Below the pieces are notes generated by a model. The model worked only from the letters and a program-made list of their open reading frames with translations. It was not told the origin of the DNA and searched no databases. From Oscillospiraceae bacterium (lineage in GTDB: Bacteria; Bacillota; Clostridia; Oscillospirales; Ruminococcaceae), in assembly GCA_022800935.1 (NCBI GenBank), contig JAAWRH010000025.1, positions 1-58,221 of the forward strand: a stretch of DNA of 58,221 nt, in the 5' to 3' direction. This document shows, piece by piece, positions 1 through 9,122 of this stretch. The position numbers were made by a program, and so were the translations under genes. Each line of letters opens with the position of its first letter. Within the stretch, counting starts at the first letter, position 1.

Positions 1-38
1 TTTTGTGCGCACTTTTTCCTTCCTTTTTCCTCTCCACC

Positions 39-72
39 AACAAAGGACGCCTCTTTCTGGCGTCCTTTGTTT
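39..72 (+). terminator. Intrinsic terminator of a gene left of the window
   Basis: A 13-bp perfect stem (39-51 with 59-71) has a 7-nt loop and is followed by a short T-rich stretch. No gene lies to its left inside the window, so it probably ends a transcript entering from upstream. From 73 to 230 I see no gene or clear signal. Confidence 0.7.
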
Positions 73-230
73 GATTATGCCTCTTTTTTTACGGCCCCAT
101 TTTTGGCTATATTTCAATTCACACTGGGCCCCATGCCACTGAGCGAGCGTTCTTGGATTATTTTATGTCTTAAAAGACGGTTTTCTGATAAAAAACGACT
201 GAAAATTTGCATAAAAAAAGAATAAAAATA

Positions 231-239
231 TGTTATAAT
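231..239 (+). promoter_or_regulatory. Extended -10 promoter for the YesM/YesN pair
   Basis: TG-N-TATAAT lies 55 nt before the kinase start in very AT-rich DNA. No good -35 box sits 17 nt upstream. It is the only strong -10 in this leader. Confidence 0.5.
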
Positions 240-293
240 ATACACTATAAGATGTTGACCAACTTACTTTAATGATAACATGATGGAAGCGAA

Positions 294-2135
294 ATGATGA
301 AGAAAATAAAAAATTGCATTGGACTTCCCTTTAAAGGAAAAATAGGGGAACAGACAAGAGCCATTCTCCTCGTGACCAACGTCATGATTGGATGTGCTGC
401 ACTGTTTTCCATTACTGTGCTGATATTGTTTTTTAGCAGGCAGCGCTATCGCTTCGAGAGCGAGACGTTTTCCTATATATCCGGAGAACTGTACAGTTCT
501 CTAAAGGATTCTGAGGTGCTTGTGCGTATGATGGCCTTTGATTCCGGCTTGACGGATTTACTGATGGAGCTTCGCGGCCTGCCGGAAGCCTCCGAAGAGA
601 GCCAGAGGACGATGGAATCCATCCGTGAATCCGTCGCAAACTATTGCAACAGCAATCATTATATCTCATATGTAAATATCTGGCAGAGTTCAAGCGCCGC
701 AGACAGCTTTGATGATAAGGTTGTGCGCTTCAGCCGGTATGCGCCGGCGTCAGAAATGCTTAACCGGGAGCAGCGCGGCCAGTTGGCCAGCAACGCGCTG
801 GACCACAGCGGATTTGGCTGTTGGACATTTTTGGAGGGAGACCGGGAAGGCGTGTACTATGTGCGTCTGATTCGGACCATCAAGGAATACCAGTTTATCA
901 ATTTGGGGTATGTGGCGGTAAGGGTCAATCTCCAGCGGCTTATCAATGATTTGGCGGCGTCCGATGAGGGATATGGTCATAAAATCATTATGCTGGGCAG
1001 GGAAAAGGAGCTGACCCTGAGCTCCTCCGGAAATTTGGAGCCATTGGACACAGTCTATGAACAGATGTATGACAGCCGTGAAGAGTATCAGATTATCCGA
1101 ACGGGAAAGCATTGGTACTTTATTGTGGCCACGTACATCCCTTCCCTGAATATGTTGTGTTGCTATATGGTTTTATACGATCAGCCCTACTTTATGGTGA
1201 TTTGGGCGTATGTCATCTTTATTCCTGGAATGCTTCTGGTTTTGGCTGCTGCCCTGATGATTTCAGGAAAGGTGATGCGCCAGATTACCAGGCATTTTGA
1301 CACGCTCTACTGCAAGATGCAGGTGTATAGCCGGGGAGAGCTGGCGCCACTGGACGTAGGATTTGACTACACCGGCGGGACCGACGAATTGAGCAAGGCC
1401 CATGTCCAGTTGGACAATATGGCGGTTCGGATTCAAAACCTGATCGACGACAACTATATCAAACAGCTGCGGATACAGGAGGCGGCTTTCAAAGCGCTGG
1501 AGCAGCAGATAAATCCCCATTTTCTCTATAACACTCTTTTTACCATCCAGTGGAAGGCGGTGGCGGCAGGCCAGACCGAGATATCTCAAATGGTCTGCTC
1601 TTTGGGCAATATCATGCGCTTTTCCCTGGGCAGTGAGGATACGGTTACGGTAAAGGACGAGATGGCCATTATACAGGATTATATGACCATCCAGAAGCTC
1701 CGCTATCAGGAACGTCTGGCATGGAAGGTACAGGTCGAGGAACAAAGCCTTCAACTGAAAATCCCCAAAATGACGATACAGCCGTTGGTGGAAAACGCTG
1801 TAAAATACGGCCTGGAGCAGTCGCTGGATGATGTATGTACCGTAGAAATCCGCGTCTGGGAGGCGGAGGACAGCTTTACAGTGGAGGTGAGAAACAACGG
1901 CTCCGCCTTTGAGGAGGGATTATTGGATAAGCTGCGTATGGGCCAGGTGGAGTCCAATGGACTGGGAATCGGTATGCTGAATATCGACGAAAGAATCCGG
2001 CTGCTGTGCGGCCGGCAATATGGACTCCAGATCAACAACGAGCAGGGCTATGCCGTGGTCAGGGCTGTCCTAAGCAAGCGTATCCCGGCTCCTGCAAAGG
2101 GGGAGAAGTATGTGGAAGATCATTCTGGTGGATGA
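294..2135 (+). CDS. YesM-type sensor histidine kinase
   Basis: Membrane sensor kinase of the YesM/LytS class. A first membrane helix (about residues 22-47) is followed by a roughly 250-residue extracytoplasmic sensor region and a second helix (about 300-325). A HAMP-like linker leads into the His_kinase domain, with the phospho-acceptor in NPHFLYN at about H409. The ATPase has its N box (LVENAVKYG, near 500) and a GLGIGMLN glycine box near 557. It overlaps the following response regulator by 26 nt, so the two are co-translated. Such pairs usually sense saccharides or binding-protein complexes and switch on an adjacent Lpl-type importer. Here the likely target is the convergent operon at 8844-3243. 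ATG 294 and ATG 297 are both possible starts. Confidence 0.93.
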   Translation: MMKKIKNCIGLPFKGKIGEQTRAILLVTNVMIGCAALFSITVLILFFSRQRYRFESETFSYISGELYSSLKDSEVLVRMMAFDSGLTDLLMELRGLPEASEESQRTMESIRESVANYCNSNHYISYVNIWQSSSAADSFDDKVVRFSRYAPASEMLNREQRGQLASNALDHSGFGCWTFLEGDREGVYYVRLIRTIKEYQFINLGYVAVRVNLQRLINDLAASDEGYGHKIIMLGREKELTLSSSGNLEPLDTVYEQMYDSREEYQIIRTGKHWYFIVATYIPSLNMLCCYMVLYDQPYFMVIWAYVIFIPGMLLVLAAALMISGKVMRQITRHFDTLYCKMQVYSRGELAPLDVGFDYTGGTDELSKAHVQLDNMAVRIQNLIDDNYIKQLRIQEAAFKALEQQINPHFLYNTLFTIQWKAVAAGQTEISQMVCSLGNIMRFSLGSEDTVTVKDEMAIIQDYMTIQKLRYQERLAWKVQVEEQSLQLKIPKMTIQPLVENAVKYGLEQSLDDVCTVEIRVWEAEDSFTVEVRNNGSAFEEGLLDKLRMGQVESNGLGIGMLNIDERIRLLCGRQYGLQINNEQGYAVVRAVLSKRIPAPAKGEKYVEDHSGG

Positions 2136-3162
2136 TGAAAAGGTCATCCGGGAAACCATAGGCCAGGTGCTCCGCTGGGAAGACATGGGAATTGAGCTGG
2201 CGGGAATCTGTAAAAACGGACTGGAAGCCTTTGATATGATTGTAGACGAAAGTCCGGATATTGTTTTGACCGACATCTGTATGCCCGGCTTTTCCGGACT
2301 GGATTTGATTGAAAAGGTCTGTTCCTCCCAAATTGATATTGAGTTCGTCATTCTTTCCGGATATGGAGAATTCGATTATGCCCAAAAGGCCATGGAATAT
2401 GGAGTAAAGCACTACATCCTCAAGCCCTGTGACGAGCGGCAGATCAGGGAGGTGATCGAAAAAGCCGCGGCGGCCTGTGAAAAAAAGCGCCTGACAAGGG
2501 AGCGGGAAAGCAATGTGGTCAGGCGGGAACAGATTTTGCGGACCATGCGGGAAATAGGGACCACCCTTGCGGAGGGAGGCGAGCGGAAAGCCCAAGCGCT
2601 GGAGGATTTCCGCAGACAGCTGGAGGCGTCGGAAGACCTTTCCTTTGCCAAGGCTACCGCTGTACAGTTTTTGCTCAGCTTTTGGCAGGCGGTGGACGGC
2701 GTTTCCCAACTGATGTGGCTGAACCTTCTCTTTGACGTAAACGCAGCCCTGGATATGCAGCAGATATGGGAGCTTTCGATACAGGGAATCCAGCAGGCGC
2801 ATATCGCCCATAAGCCCCAGGGAACGTATAAAGATTATATCAAAAAATGTATTTCCTATACCAACGAACACTATGGGGACCCTTCTCTTACACTCAAATG
2901 GATATCGGAAAACGTCCTTTATATGAATGTGGATTATGTCAGCAAACAATTCCTGTCCCAGGTGGGGGAGAAGTTTTCCGCTTATCTGGGAAGTCTCCGG
3001 ATCAAAAAGGCACAGGCGCTGCTGGCAAATGGGGAAAAGGTAAACGCTGTAGCGCAGGAGGTGGGGTGCGGAAACAATCCCCAGTACTTCAGTCAGATGT
3101 TTAAAAAGTATACCGGTATGTCCCCTAAAAACTGGCAGATCCAAAATGAAACGGGTCAGTAA
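2110..3162 (+). CDS. YesN-type AraC-family response regulator
   Basis: Response regulator with an N-terminal receiver domain (residues 1-120; acidic pair D8/D9, phospho-acceptor D55, K in YILKP near 104). A variable linker leads to two helix-turn-helix motifs of the AraC type (about 250-345, ending in the usual GMSPKNW). It starts inside the kinase gene behind AAAGGGGGAG, so it is translationally coupled to its kinase. At 350 aa it is near the size of Bacillus YesN. It should activate a sugar-uptake promoter, most simply that of the convergent operon; the DNA site is not recognisable from sequence alone. Confidence 0.93.
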   Translation: MWKIILVDDEKVIRETIGQVLRWEDMGIELAGICKNGLEAFDMIVDESPDIVLTDICMPGFSGLDLIEKVCSSQIDIEFVILSGYGEFDYAQKAMEYGVKHYILKPCDERQIREVIEKAAAACEKKRLTRERESNVVRREQILRTMREIGTTLAEGGERKAQALEDFRRQLEASEDLSFAKATAVQFLLSFWQAVDGVSQLMWLNLLFDVNAALDMQQIWELSIQGIQQAHIAHKPQGTYKDYIKKCISYTNEHYGDPSLTLKWISENVLYMNVDYVSKQFLSQVGEKFSAYLGSLRIKKAQALLANGEKVNAVAQEVGCGNNPQYFSQMFKKYTGMSPKNWQIQNETGQ

Positions 3163-3178
3163 AACCTTTGGTATATCA

Positions 3179-3210
3179 GGAAAGCCTTGGCCAGGCAGCC
3201 AAGGCTTTCC
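3179..3210. terminator. Bidirectional terminator between convergent genes
   Basis: A perfect 12-bp inverted repeat (3179-3190 with 3199-3210) has an 8-nt loop and lies between the regulator and the lyase-like gene on the other strand. T-rich sequence follows on the plus side. Confidence 0.75.
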
Positions 3211-3242
3211 ATTTTATCCTTTTTAGCGGATAGATTTTTTAC

Positions 3243-5249
3243 CTACTTGTCACGCCATCTGGGGAAGGAGAACTCCCCGCGATAGTTGGATGAATTGTAA
3301 TGGGGGTACTTTTCGGGAATGTATTCCCTGCCGGTTACTTCGCAGGGGCGGTCCTGGGTGTAAATGTACATCTTTTTTTCATCCCACAGGACAATCTCGT
3401 CCCTGGCATCCCCTGTCAGGTCGATAACCTCCGCACAGAGGTCCGGATGCCCGTCGTCCGGGAAGACAACCACCGGATCGCCGTCGCCGTCCAGCATTCC
3501 GCCCAGTTTGATATTCCCATTGAGGAGGATAAGCTCCGTGCCGTCGCCCATCCAGTTGACCGGCGCGATAATATTTCCGTTTCCCCCGTTTTCCTGGTGC
3601 CACAGTTCATTCCCTTTGCAGTCGTAAAGGTATACAATGCCCTGATTGCCCCAATAAGTGGTGGTGCAGATTTCCATCCCACGGCGCTCCGGGCAGTAGT
3701 TCCCGGTGCTGATGCGCTGTCCGTGACCGTTGATGTCCCGCACCATGATGTTGCCCTGCTTGTCCACCATCATAAACCCTTCCCAGCCGGAGACAATGGC
3801 GATAAACTCATCGATATCCGGGTTCATTTTGCCTACGATAATCTCGTCGGTGTGGTCGGTGTGGATTGGCAGCTTCCAAACCAGCTTTCCATCGGAGGAG
3901 ACCATGTTGTAGCAGCTGAAAATCTCGTCCTTCCCGTCGCCGTTGAAATCATAGCCATAGGGGAAATGCCCAGTGTTGTACTCGGTGAACATCCATTTGA
4001 AGTTCAGCTCTTTGTCATAAATCCAAAGGCGGCTGTACCGGTCCTTGATCATGATTTCCTCTGGCCGTGTATTTCCAGAGACATTGACAATGCGGATGGC
4101 ATCCACATTCAGCCGCTCAAAGGCGTGCTTTCCGAATTCTATGCCGCATAGGTCCTCCGGCTGGTGCTCGTGGCGGGGAGTCGGCACAGACTTTTTGACC
4201 GTTCCGTCCCTGCCGTCCAGAATCATCAGCTTAAAATTCCGTGCTATAATTACCTCATCGATACCGTCTCCGTCAATGTCGTAAATCTGGAAGGGCAGGT
4301 CGGCAGTGAGGTAAGCGTTGTCAAGGGATTCGGAGGGTTCCCCCAGCTGCCACAGCACCTTACCCGTCTCCATGCTGACGGCGGTCAGGCAGCTGATAAC
4401 GGCATAGCGGTCCTTAAAGACCCGTTTTTGATGCTGTGCCATCAGGAAAAACATTTCGTCTGTTCCGGTGAGATGGCCGAAACGAATCTGGCGGCCCGCG
4501 CCGAAGTTTTGGAGATCGATGATCTTATGCAGCTTGGGCTGCGGATATTTGAAACGTTTTTTGGCCAGAGCCTCGGCTTTTTCTCTCCTTTGGGCGGTCA
4601 GCGCCGCTATCTCCTCCTCCGTAGCGCTTACACGGACATCGGTGTACTGAGCGGGCATGTAGGAGGCCAGCGCAACCGAACCGTGGGAGTAACGACTGTC
4701 GGAGGCGGTCAGAACCGTCTTTCCGTCTATGGCCAGATCAATCTTGTCCCCACAGACAGAGGCTGTCAGGGTATAGAACGTATCAGTGTCAAAGGGAAAA
4801 GGCGCTTCAGCAATCAATTTCTTCTGCTCCTTTTCTATCAGGTACAGCTGCGCTCTGCTGTCAAACAGATAGAAGGCATAGTGCATCAGGCTGGTCTGAT
4901 ACCGGAAAAGGATTCCGGTGGGCTCCTTGCTGTATAGCGGGCGCATTTTCACGCTGAAGATGTAATTTTTCCAATCCTTGTCTCCGGCTGTCAGGGTGGG
5001 ACAGGAGACATGGGGTCCGGGTGAGCTCAGGCGCATCTGTTCCATATACTTTACGCCGTCTTCCTCGGTGACAATCCAGCTTGGCCCCCGATAGGAGGAG
5101 CCGGTAATCGGATCGTACCATACGCCGTGATATCCTTTGGAGGGGTAGAAATGATATTCGCCCATGGCGGAATGATCCGGATCATAGGGGAAGGGGCCTA
5201 TGGCGAAGTCACTAAAGTCACAGGACAGCAATTTGATCTGGTTTGACAT
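3243..5249 (-). CDS. Cytoplasmic beta-propeller protein, rhamnogalacturonan-lyase-like, with LamG-like N-terminal domain
   Basis: The 668-residue protein has two parts. Residues up to about 210 resemble a concanavalin/LamG-like (DUF1080-type) jelly roll. The rest is a propeller with FG-GAP-like calcium motifs (DIDGDGIDE, DFNGDGKDE, DLTGDARDE). This resembles PL11 rhamnogalacturonan lyases and relatives, but I do not find the full PL11 active-site signature, so the lyase call is an inference. It has no signal peptide and should act in the cytoplasm on imported oligosaccharide. It is the last gene of the importer operon. I chose ATG 5249, which has AAAGGAG upstream, over an in-frame start 54 nt earlier with no ribosome binding site. 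Confidence 0.7.
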   Translation of the reverse strand: MSNQIKLLSCDFSDFAIGPFPYDPDHSAMGEYHFYPSKGYHGVWYDPITGSSYRGPSWIVTEEDGVKYMEQMRLSSPGPHVSCPTLTAGDKDWKNYIFSVKMRPLYSKEPTGILFRYQTSLMHYAFYLFDSRAQLYLIEKEQKKLIAEAPFPFDTDTFYTLTASVCGDKIDLAIDGKTVLTASDSRYSHGSVALASYMPAQYTDVRVSATEEEIAALTAQRREKAEALAKKRFKYPQPKLHKIIDLQNFGAGRQIRFGHLTGTDEMFFLMAQHQKRVFKDRYAVISCLTAVSMETGKVLWQLGEPSESLDNAYLTADLPFQIYDIDGDGIDEVIIARNFKLMILDGRDGTVKKSVPTPRHEHQPEDLCGIEFGKHAFERLNVDAIRIVNVSGNTRPEEIMIKDRYSRLWIYDKELNFKWMFTEYNTGHFPYGYDFNGDGKDEIFSCYNMVSSDGKLVWKLPIHTDHTDEIIVGKMNPDIDEFIAIVSGWEGFMMVDKQGNIMVRDINGHGQRISTGNYCPERRGMEICTTTYWGNQGIVYLYDCKGNELWHQENGGNGNIIAPVNWMGDGTELILLNGNIKLGGMLDGDGDPVVVFPDDGHPDLCAEVIDLTGDARDEIVLWDEKKMYIYTQDRPCEVTGREYIPEKYPHYNSSNYRGEFSFPRWRDK

Positions 5250-5314
5250 AATCTCAGCTCCTTTGTATTGCTTCCATGCAGTCCGCTTTGGAACGAACTG
5301 CATGGAAGGGATTT

Positions 5315-6913
5315 TTATTTGTTGTAGGAGGTGTTATACCAGTCTGTATACAGCTCCACCCACTTGTCGCCTCCGGCGGATTTCCATCCGGAGACGAACT
5401 CGTCCCAGGTAGATTCCACATCCTTTTGCCCCATGATCACCTGGTTCCTGTATTGGGACACATAGGTGTCCAGATCATAGTCGGTCAGCTCACTGAAGGT
5501 GGGGGAGGAGACATACAGGGGATCGTTGGAGCCAAACTTCTCCGACAGCTTAAGCTGGTCAATGGCTGTTTCCCCCCAGGACTGTGTCAGGATATTCATC
5601 AGTTGGTCGTCCACCTTGGCCTTCTGATGGCCCAGGGTGATAAAACGCCATGCCCAGTTGATGCCTACCCGGTCCGGGCGGATGACAAGCCTGCCGTCCA
5701 CGCGGTCCCAGTCGTAACCCTCCACACCGGCGTGGATAAATTCCGCGCCCGCGTCTGTCTCGGACCAATCGTACAGCTTCAGGATTGCCTCAGGGTGTTT
5801 GCACTGGGTGGTGATGCCGATAAAGTGCCGGACAGGGGTCTGGTAGACATAGGTGGACCGGCCGCTGCCGTCTACCCGTTCCGGCGGGGTGAGGGGAACC
5901 AGGATATCCCGCATCTCGTTGAGTTCGGAGAGGGACCAGAACAGGTTCAAAACGCCGAACTTTCCGTTTTTAAATTCTTCCTCGGTCTGCTTCTGGGTCT
6001 TGGTGATGTAGTCGGGGACGATAATGCCGTCGGTGTACAGCTTGGCCAGGAACGCCAGGTAGTCCTTGTATCCGTCGTTCAGATAGTTGGGATAAACCTT
6101 GCCGTCTTCAATAAACATGTTGGCGGCATTAAAGGCGTCCTGAAACAGCATTCCAATGTACCGTTCGCCTGTGCTGTAGCTGGCAGCGGTATCGTTGGAC
6201 GCGCCGGAGAGGCCGTAGGTGTCGTTGACGCCGTTTCCGTCCGGGTCGTCAAAGGTAAAGGCCTTGAGAAGCTGGTAATAGTCGTTCACGGTTTTCAGCT
6301 CCTCCGCCTTCAGTCCCAGCTTGTCCATCCAGTCCCGGCGGGCATAGGAGATATAGGGGGTGGTGTCATAGCGGGAGAAGGGAATGGCGTAAATTTTTCC
6401 GTCTACCCGGCTGTAGTTCCAGAATTTTTCATCAACGCCCGCCATTAGGTTGGGGTAGTCGGTTTCATTGAGCAGGCCGTCAAGCTGGAGCAGCATCCCC
6501 TCTTGGGCATACTGGAAATACTGGGCTTTGGGGAGCTGAACATAGTCCGGGAGATCACCGGAGGCCATCATAGTAGAAACCTTGGTGCTGTAATTGGCGC
6601 TCTCGCTGATGATCTCAATATTGAGGCCGTGGGTTTCCCGCAGGTAGTTGATATAGGGGTTATCGTTTACGTCATAGCCTTCGGTATCGACGTTGATCTG
6701 GCACAAAAAGACAAGATCAATGGGACTGTCGGATTTTGGGGAGGACGCCGGTTCGGAGGAGGCGTTCCCGGAAGGGGAGGCGGAAGGCGCCGGCGCTGAG
6801 GGCGAGGCGCTGCTCTGGCCGGAACAGCCCGCAAGCGTCCCCAGAAGCATGGAAGCTGCCAGGAGCAGGGCCAGCCTTTGTCTTTTAGAACGTTTTTTCT
6901 TGCTTTCAGCCAT
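5315..6913 (-). CDS. Extracellular solute-binding lipoprotein (LplA type)
   Basis: Substrate-binding subunit of a sugar ABC importer. A basic N-terminus and hydrophobic stretch end in the lipobox LAGC, so the mature protein is a lipid-anchored Cys protein. A Ser/Pro/Ala-rich linker of about 30 residues precedes the globular domain. At 532 aa it is in the range of the large LplA/YtcQ-like binding proteins for complex oligosaccharides. Two permease genes lie immediately upstream and the propeller protein follows. AAAGGAG precedes the ATG. The ligand is unknown; pectin-type oligosaccharide is suggested only by the neighbour. Confidence 0.92.
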   Translation of the reverse strand: MAESKKKRSKRQRLALLLAASMLLGTLAGCSGQSSASPSAPAPSASPSGNASSEPASSPKSDSPIDLVFLCQINVDTEGYDVNDNPYINYLRETHGLNIEIISESANYSTKVSTMMASGDLPDYVQLPKAQYFQYAQEGMLLQLDGLLNETDYPNLMAGVDEKFWNYSRVDGKIYAIPFSRYDTTPYISYARRDWMDKLGLKAEELKTVNDYYQLLKAFTFDDPDGNGVNDTYGLSGASNDTAASYSTGERYIGMLFQDAFNAANMFIEDGKVYPNYLNDGYKDYLAFLAKLYTDGIIVPDYITKTQKQTEEEFKNGKFGVLNLFWSLSELNEMRDILVPLTPPERVDGSGRSTYVYQTPVRHFIGITTQCKHPEAILKLYDWSETDAGAEFIHAGVEGYDWDRVDGRLVIRPDRVGINWAWRFITLGHQKAKVDDQLMNILTQSWGETAIDQLKLSEKFGSNDPLYVSSPTFSELTDYDLDTYVSQYRNQVIMGQKDVESTWDEFVSGWKSAGGDKWVELYTDWYNTSYNK

Positions 6914-6946
6914 AATGATTCTCCTTTCATTGACAGAGCTGCAAAT

Positions 6947-7831
6947 TTATCCTTTCACGGAACCGACCATAATACCCTTTACAAAGTATTTCTGCAAAAA
7001 GGGATATACAACCAGGATCGGCAGCGTTGAGGCCACAATGGTTGCGGTTTTCAGCGACATGGTGGGGAGCCATTTGCTGGAGGAATCCTGAAACAGGTCC
7101 TCGGTCTGTCCTGCCAGAACAATGTCGTTGAGGTAGACCTGAAGGGGCTTTTTGGCAGGGGTATTGATGTAGAGGATTCCGTCCATCAGGGCGTTCCAAT
7201 GGTAGACCGCGATAAACAGGGTGATGGTCGCGATAGCAGGCATAGCCACGGGAATCATCAGCTTTGCGAAAATCACCAGATCGTTGGCGCCGTCTATCTT
7301 GGCGGACTCCTCCAGCTCCGCGGGGACTGCCTGGAAAAAATTGATGAGGACAATGATGTTGAAGGTATTGAGCATATTCGGCAGAATCAGCGCCCAAAAG
7401 GTGTCGATGATTCCGGTGTATCTGACCACCAGATAGGTAGGGATGATGCCGCCGTTAAACAGCATGGTGAAGACCAGAAAGACGGTAAAGAAACGGTGCC
7501 CGTGGAGATAGGGCCTGGACACAGCGTAGGCCATGGCGCTGGATATGCTCACCCCCAGGGCCGTCCCGATAATGGTGCGGAACACGGAAATCCGGAAGGC
7601 ACTGTAAAACCTTGCGTGGGAAAAGGTGATCCGGTATGCCTCCAGGGAAAATCCCTTCGGCCAGAGAATCATTGCCCCTTCCCGCACATTGGCGGGGTCG
7701 CTGATGGAAACCGTGATGATATAGTAAAAGGGAAAGACGCACAGGATTGCGAAAAGGGTCATGGAGATATAGCTGAGGATAACCGGCGCGTCATAGGTAT
7801 CGCGGATAAGCCTGCTGTTCTTTTTGGACAT
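6947..7831 (-). CDS. Carbohydrate ABC transporter permease (LplC type)
   Basis: Integral membrane subunit with six predicted helices and the EAA loop (about LEESAKIDGA) that docks the ATPase. It ends in the KGIMVGSVKG tail typical of LplC-like permeases. It pairs with the upstream permease and the downstream binding protein. ATG 7831 has AAGGAGGG 8 nt upstream; a start 36 nt earlier lacks one. No ATPase gene is present in the operon. Confidence 0.93.
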   Translation of the reverse strand: MSKKNSRLIRDTYDAPVILSYISMTLFAILCVFPFYYIITVSISDPANVREGAMILWPKGFSLEAYRITFSHARFYSAFRISVFRTIIGTALGVSISSAMAYAVSRPYLHGHRFFTVFLVFTMLFNGGIIPTYLVVRYTGIIDTFWALILPNMLNTFNIIVLINFFQAVPAELEESAKIDGANDLVIFAKLMIPVAMPAIATITLFIAVYHWNALMDGILYINTPAKKPLQVYLNDIVLAGQTEDLFQDSSSKWLPTMSLKTATIVASTLPILVVYPFLQKYFVKGIMVGSVKG

Positions 7832-7881
7832 ATGGGCTGCCCTCCTTTTTGCGTTTTCAATTACCATTTACCGTTTAACGG

Positions 7882-8844
7882 TTACCACAGCCCTTTGTCA
7901 AAGGCTTTCCGGCTGATGGCGTTGCAGGTGGTCAAAAGGATAAACCCGACTACAGACTGGAACAGCCCGATAGAGGTGGTGAGGCTGAACCGCCCCTGTC
8001 CGAGCCCAAGGCGGTAGACATAGGTGCTGATGACATCCCCGGTTTCGTAAACGGTGGGGTTGGCCAGAACATAAATCTGTTCAAAGCTGACGTTCATCAT
8101 CCGCCCGATGTCCAGCAAAAGCATGACCACAATGGTTTCGGAGATACAGGGGAGGGTGATGTAGAAGGCGGTCTGCCATTTGGAGGCGCCGTCTATCCGG
8201 CCTGCTTCGTACAGGGAAGGGTCAACGCCGGTGATGGCCGCCAGATAGATGATTGTCCCATAGCCTGCCTCCTTCCAGATATCCGACAGAATCACGATAG
8301 GGCGGAAATAATCGGGATTGCTCATAAAGAAAACGGGTTGGCCGCCGAATGCCTGGATGATTTGATTGACAATCCCCTCCGTGGGATTCAGAAAGGTGAT
8401 GATAATGCTGCCGAATACCACCCAGGAGACAAAATGGGGGAGGTAGATGAGCGTTTGGAGGGTGCGCTTGAATTTAACCGAGCGGATTTCGTTGAGCATC
8501 AGGGCAAAGACAATAGGGGCGGGAAAATAAAAAATTAGCTTGTACAGGTTAATCAAAAGGGTGTTGGAAACAAGCTGCCAGAAATTCCGATGTTCAAAGA
8601 AGATATACTTGAAATATTTGAGGCCGACGAATTCGCCTCCGAAAATTCCCTTGGCAAAGCTGAACTCGTTGAAGGCGATGTAGAGGCCGAACATAGGCAG
8701 ATAGCGGTACACCACAAACCAGATAATGCCGGGGAGCATCAAAAGATAGAGCCACCGGTCACGGACCAGCTCTCTGCCGAGTTTTTTCCAGTCTCTCTTT
8801 TTTTCCTTTGGAATCAAAGCGGCTGCGGTTTGGGACTGCTTCAT
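7882..8844 (-). CDS. Carbohydrate ABC transporter permease (LplB type), first gene of the operon
   Basis: Membrane subunit with six predicted helices (LYLLMLPGIIWFVVY starts the first) and the EAA loop (YEAGRIDGASKW). It is the larger MalF/LplB-type partner of the next permease. GGAGGG stands 5 nt before ATG 8844, which favours it over the ATG 15 nt upstream. As the first gene it carries the operon promoter in the AT-rich DNA above it. Confidence 0.93.
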   Translation of the reverse strand: MKQSQTAAALIPKEKKRDWKKLGRELVRDRWLYLLMLPGIIWFVVYRYLPMFGLYIAFNEFSFAKGIFGGEFVGLKYFKYIFFEHRNFWQLVSNTLLINLYKLIFYFPAPIVFALMLNEIRSVKFKRTLQTLIYLPHFVSWVVFGSIIITFLNPTEGIVNQIIQAFGGQPVFFMSNPDYFRPIVILSDIWKEAGYGTIIYLAAITGVDPSLYEAGRIDGASKWQTAFYITLPCISETIVVMLLLDIGRMMNVSFEQIYVLANPTVYETGDVISTYVYRLGLGQGRFSLTTSIGLFQSVVGFILLTTCNAISRKAFDKGLW

Positions 8845-8904
8845 AAGTGCTCCCTCCAATTACCATTATTTTAAAAATATTCAGCAAATTATGTTTACAA
8901 ATAT

Positions 8905-8933
8905 ACTATAATGGATTATCCAAAAAATAAACA
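8905..8933 (-). promoter_or_regulatory. Weak candidate promoter of the first importer operon
   Basis: On the minus strand TATAGT lies about 60 nt before the permease start with TGTTTA 17 nt upstream. The -10 is good and the -35 poor, as expected for a promoter needing an AraC-type activator. Confidence 0.3.
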
Positions 8934-9013
8934 GCATACAAAAACGAGCATATACATCAAAAAACCGGCTGAATCATTTAAAAAATCATGTAGGTTTAAC
9001 ATAAAAGGCAATT

Positions 9014-9068
9014 AATAGCCGCAAAAAAACGCCTGTGCGATTCACACAGACGGCTTTTTGCGGCTATT
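9014..9068 (-). terminator. Terminator of the second YesM kinase gene
   Basis: A 14-bp outer stem (9014-9027 with 9055-9068) encloses a smaller imperfect hairpin. It lies 55 nt past the kinase stop codon. Together with the AT-rich promoter DNA it fills the gap between the kinase and the first importer operon. Confidence 0.6.
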
Positions 9069-9122
9069 TGGACGGTTCAAAACGGTTTCGGACACAGGCT
9101 GGCGAGCGCTCCCCCTTCAACC

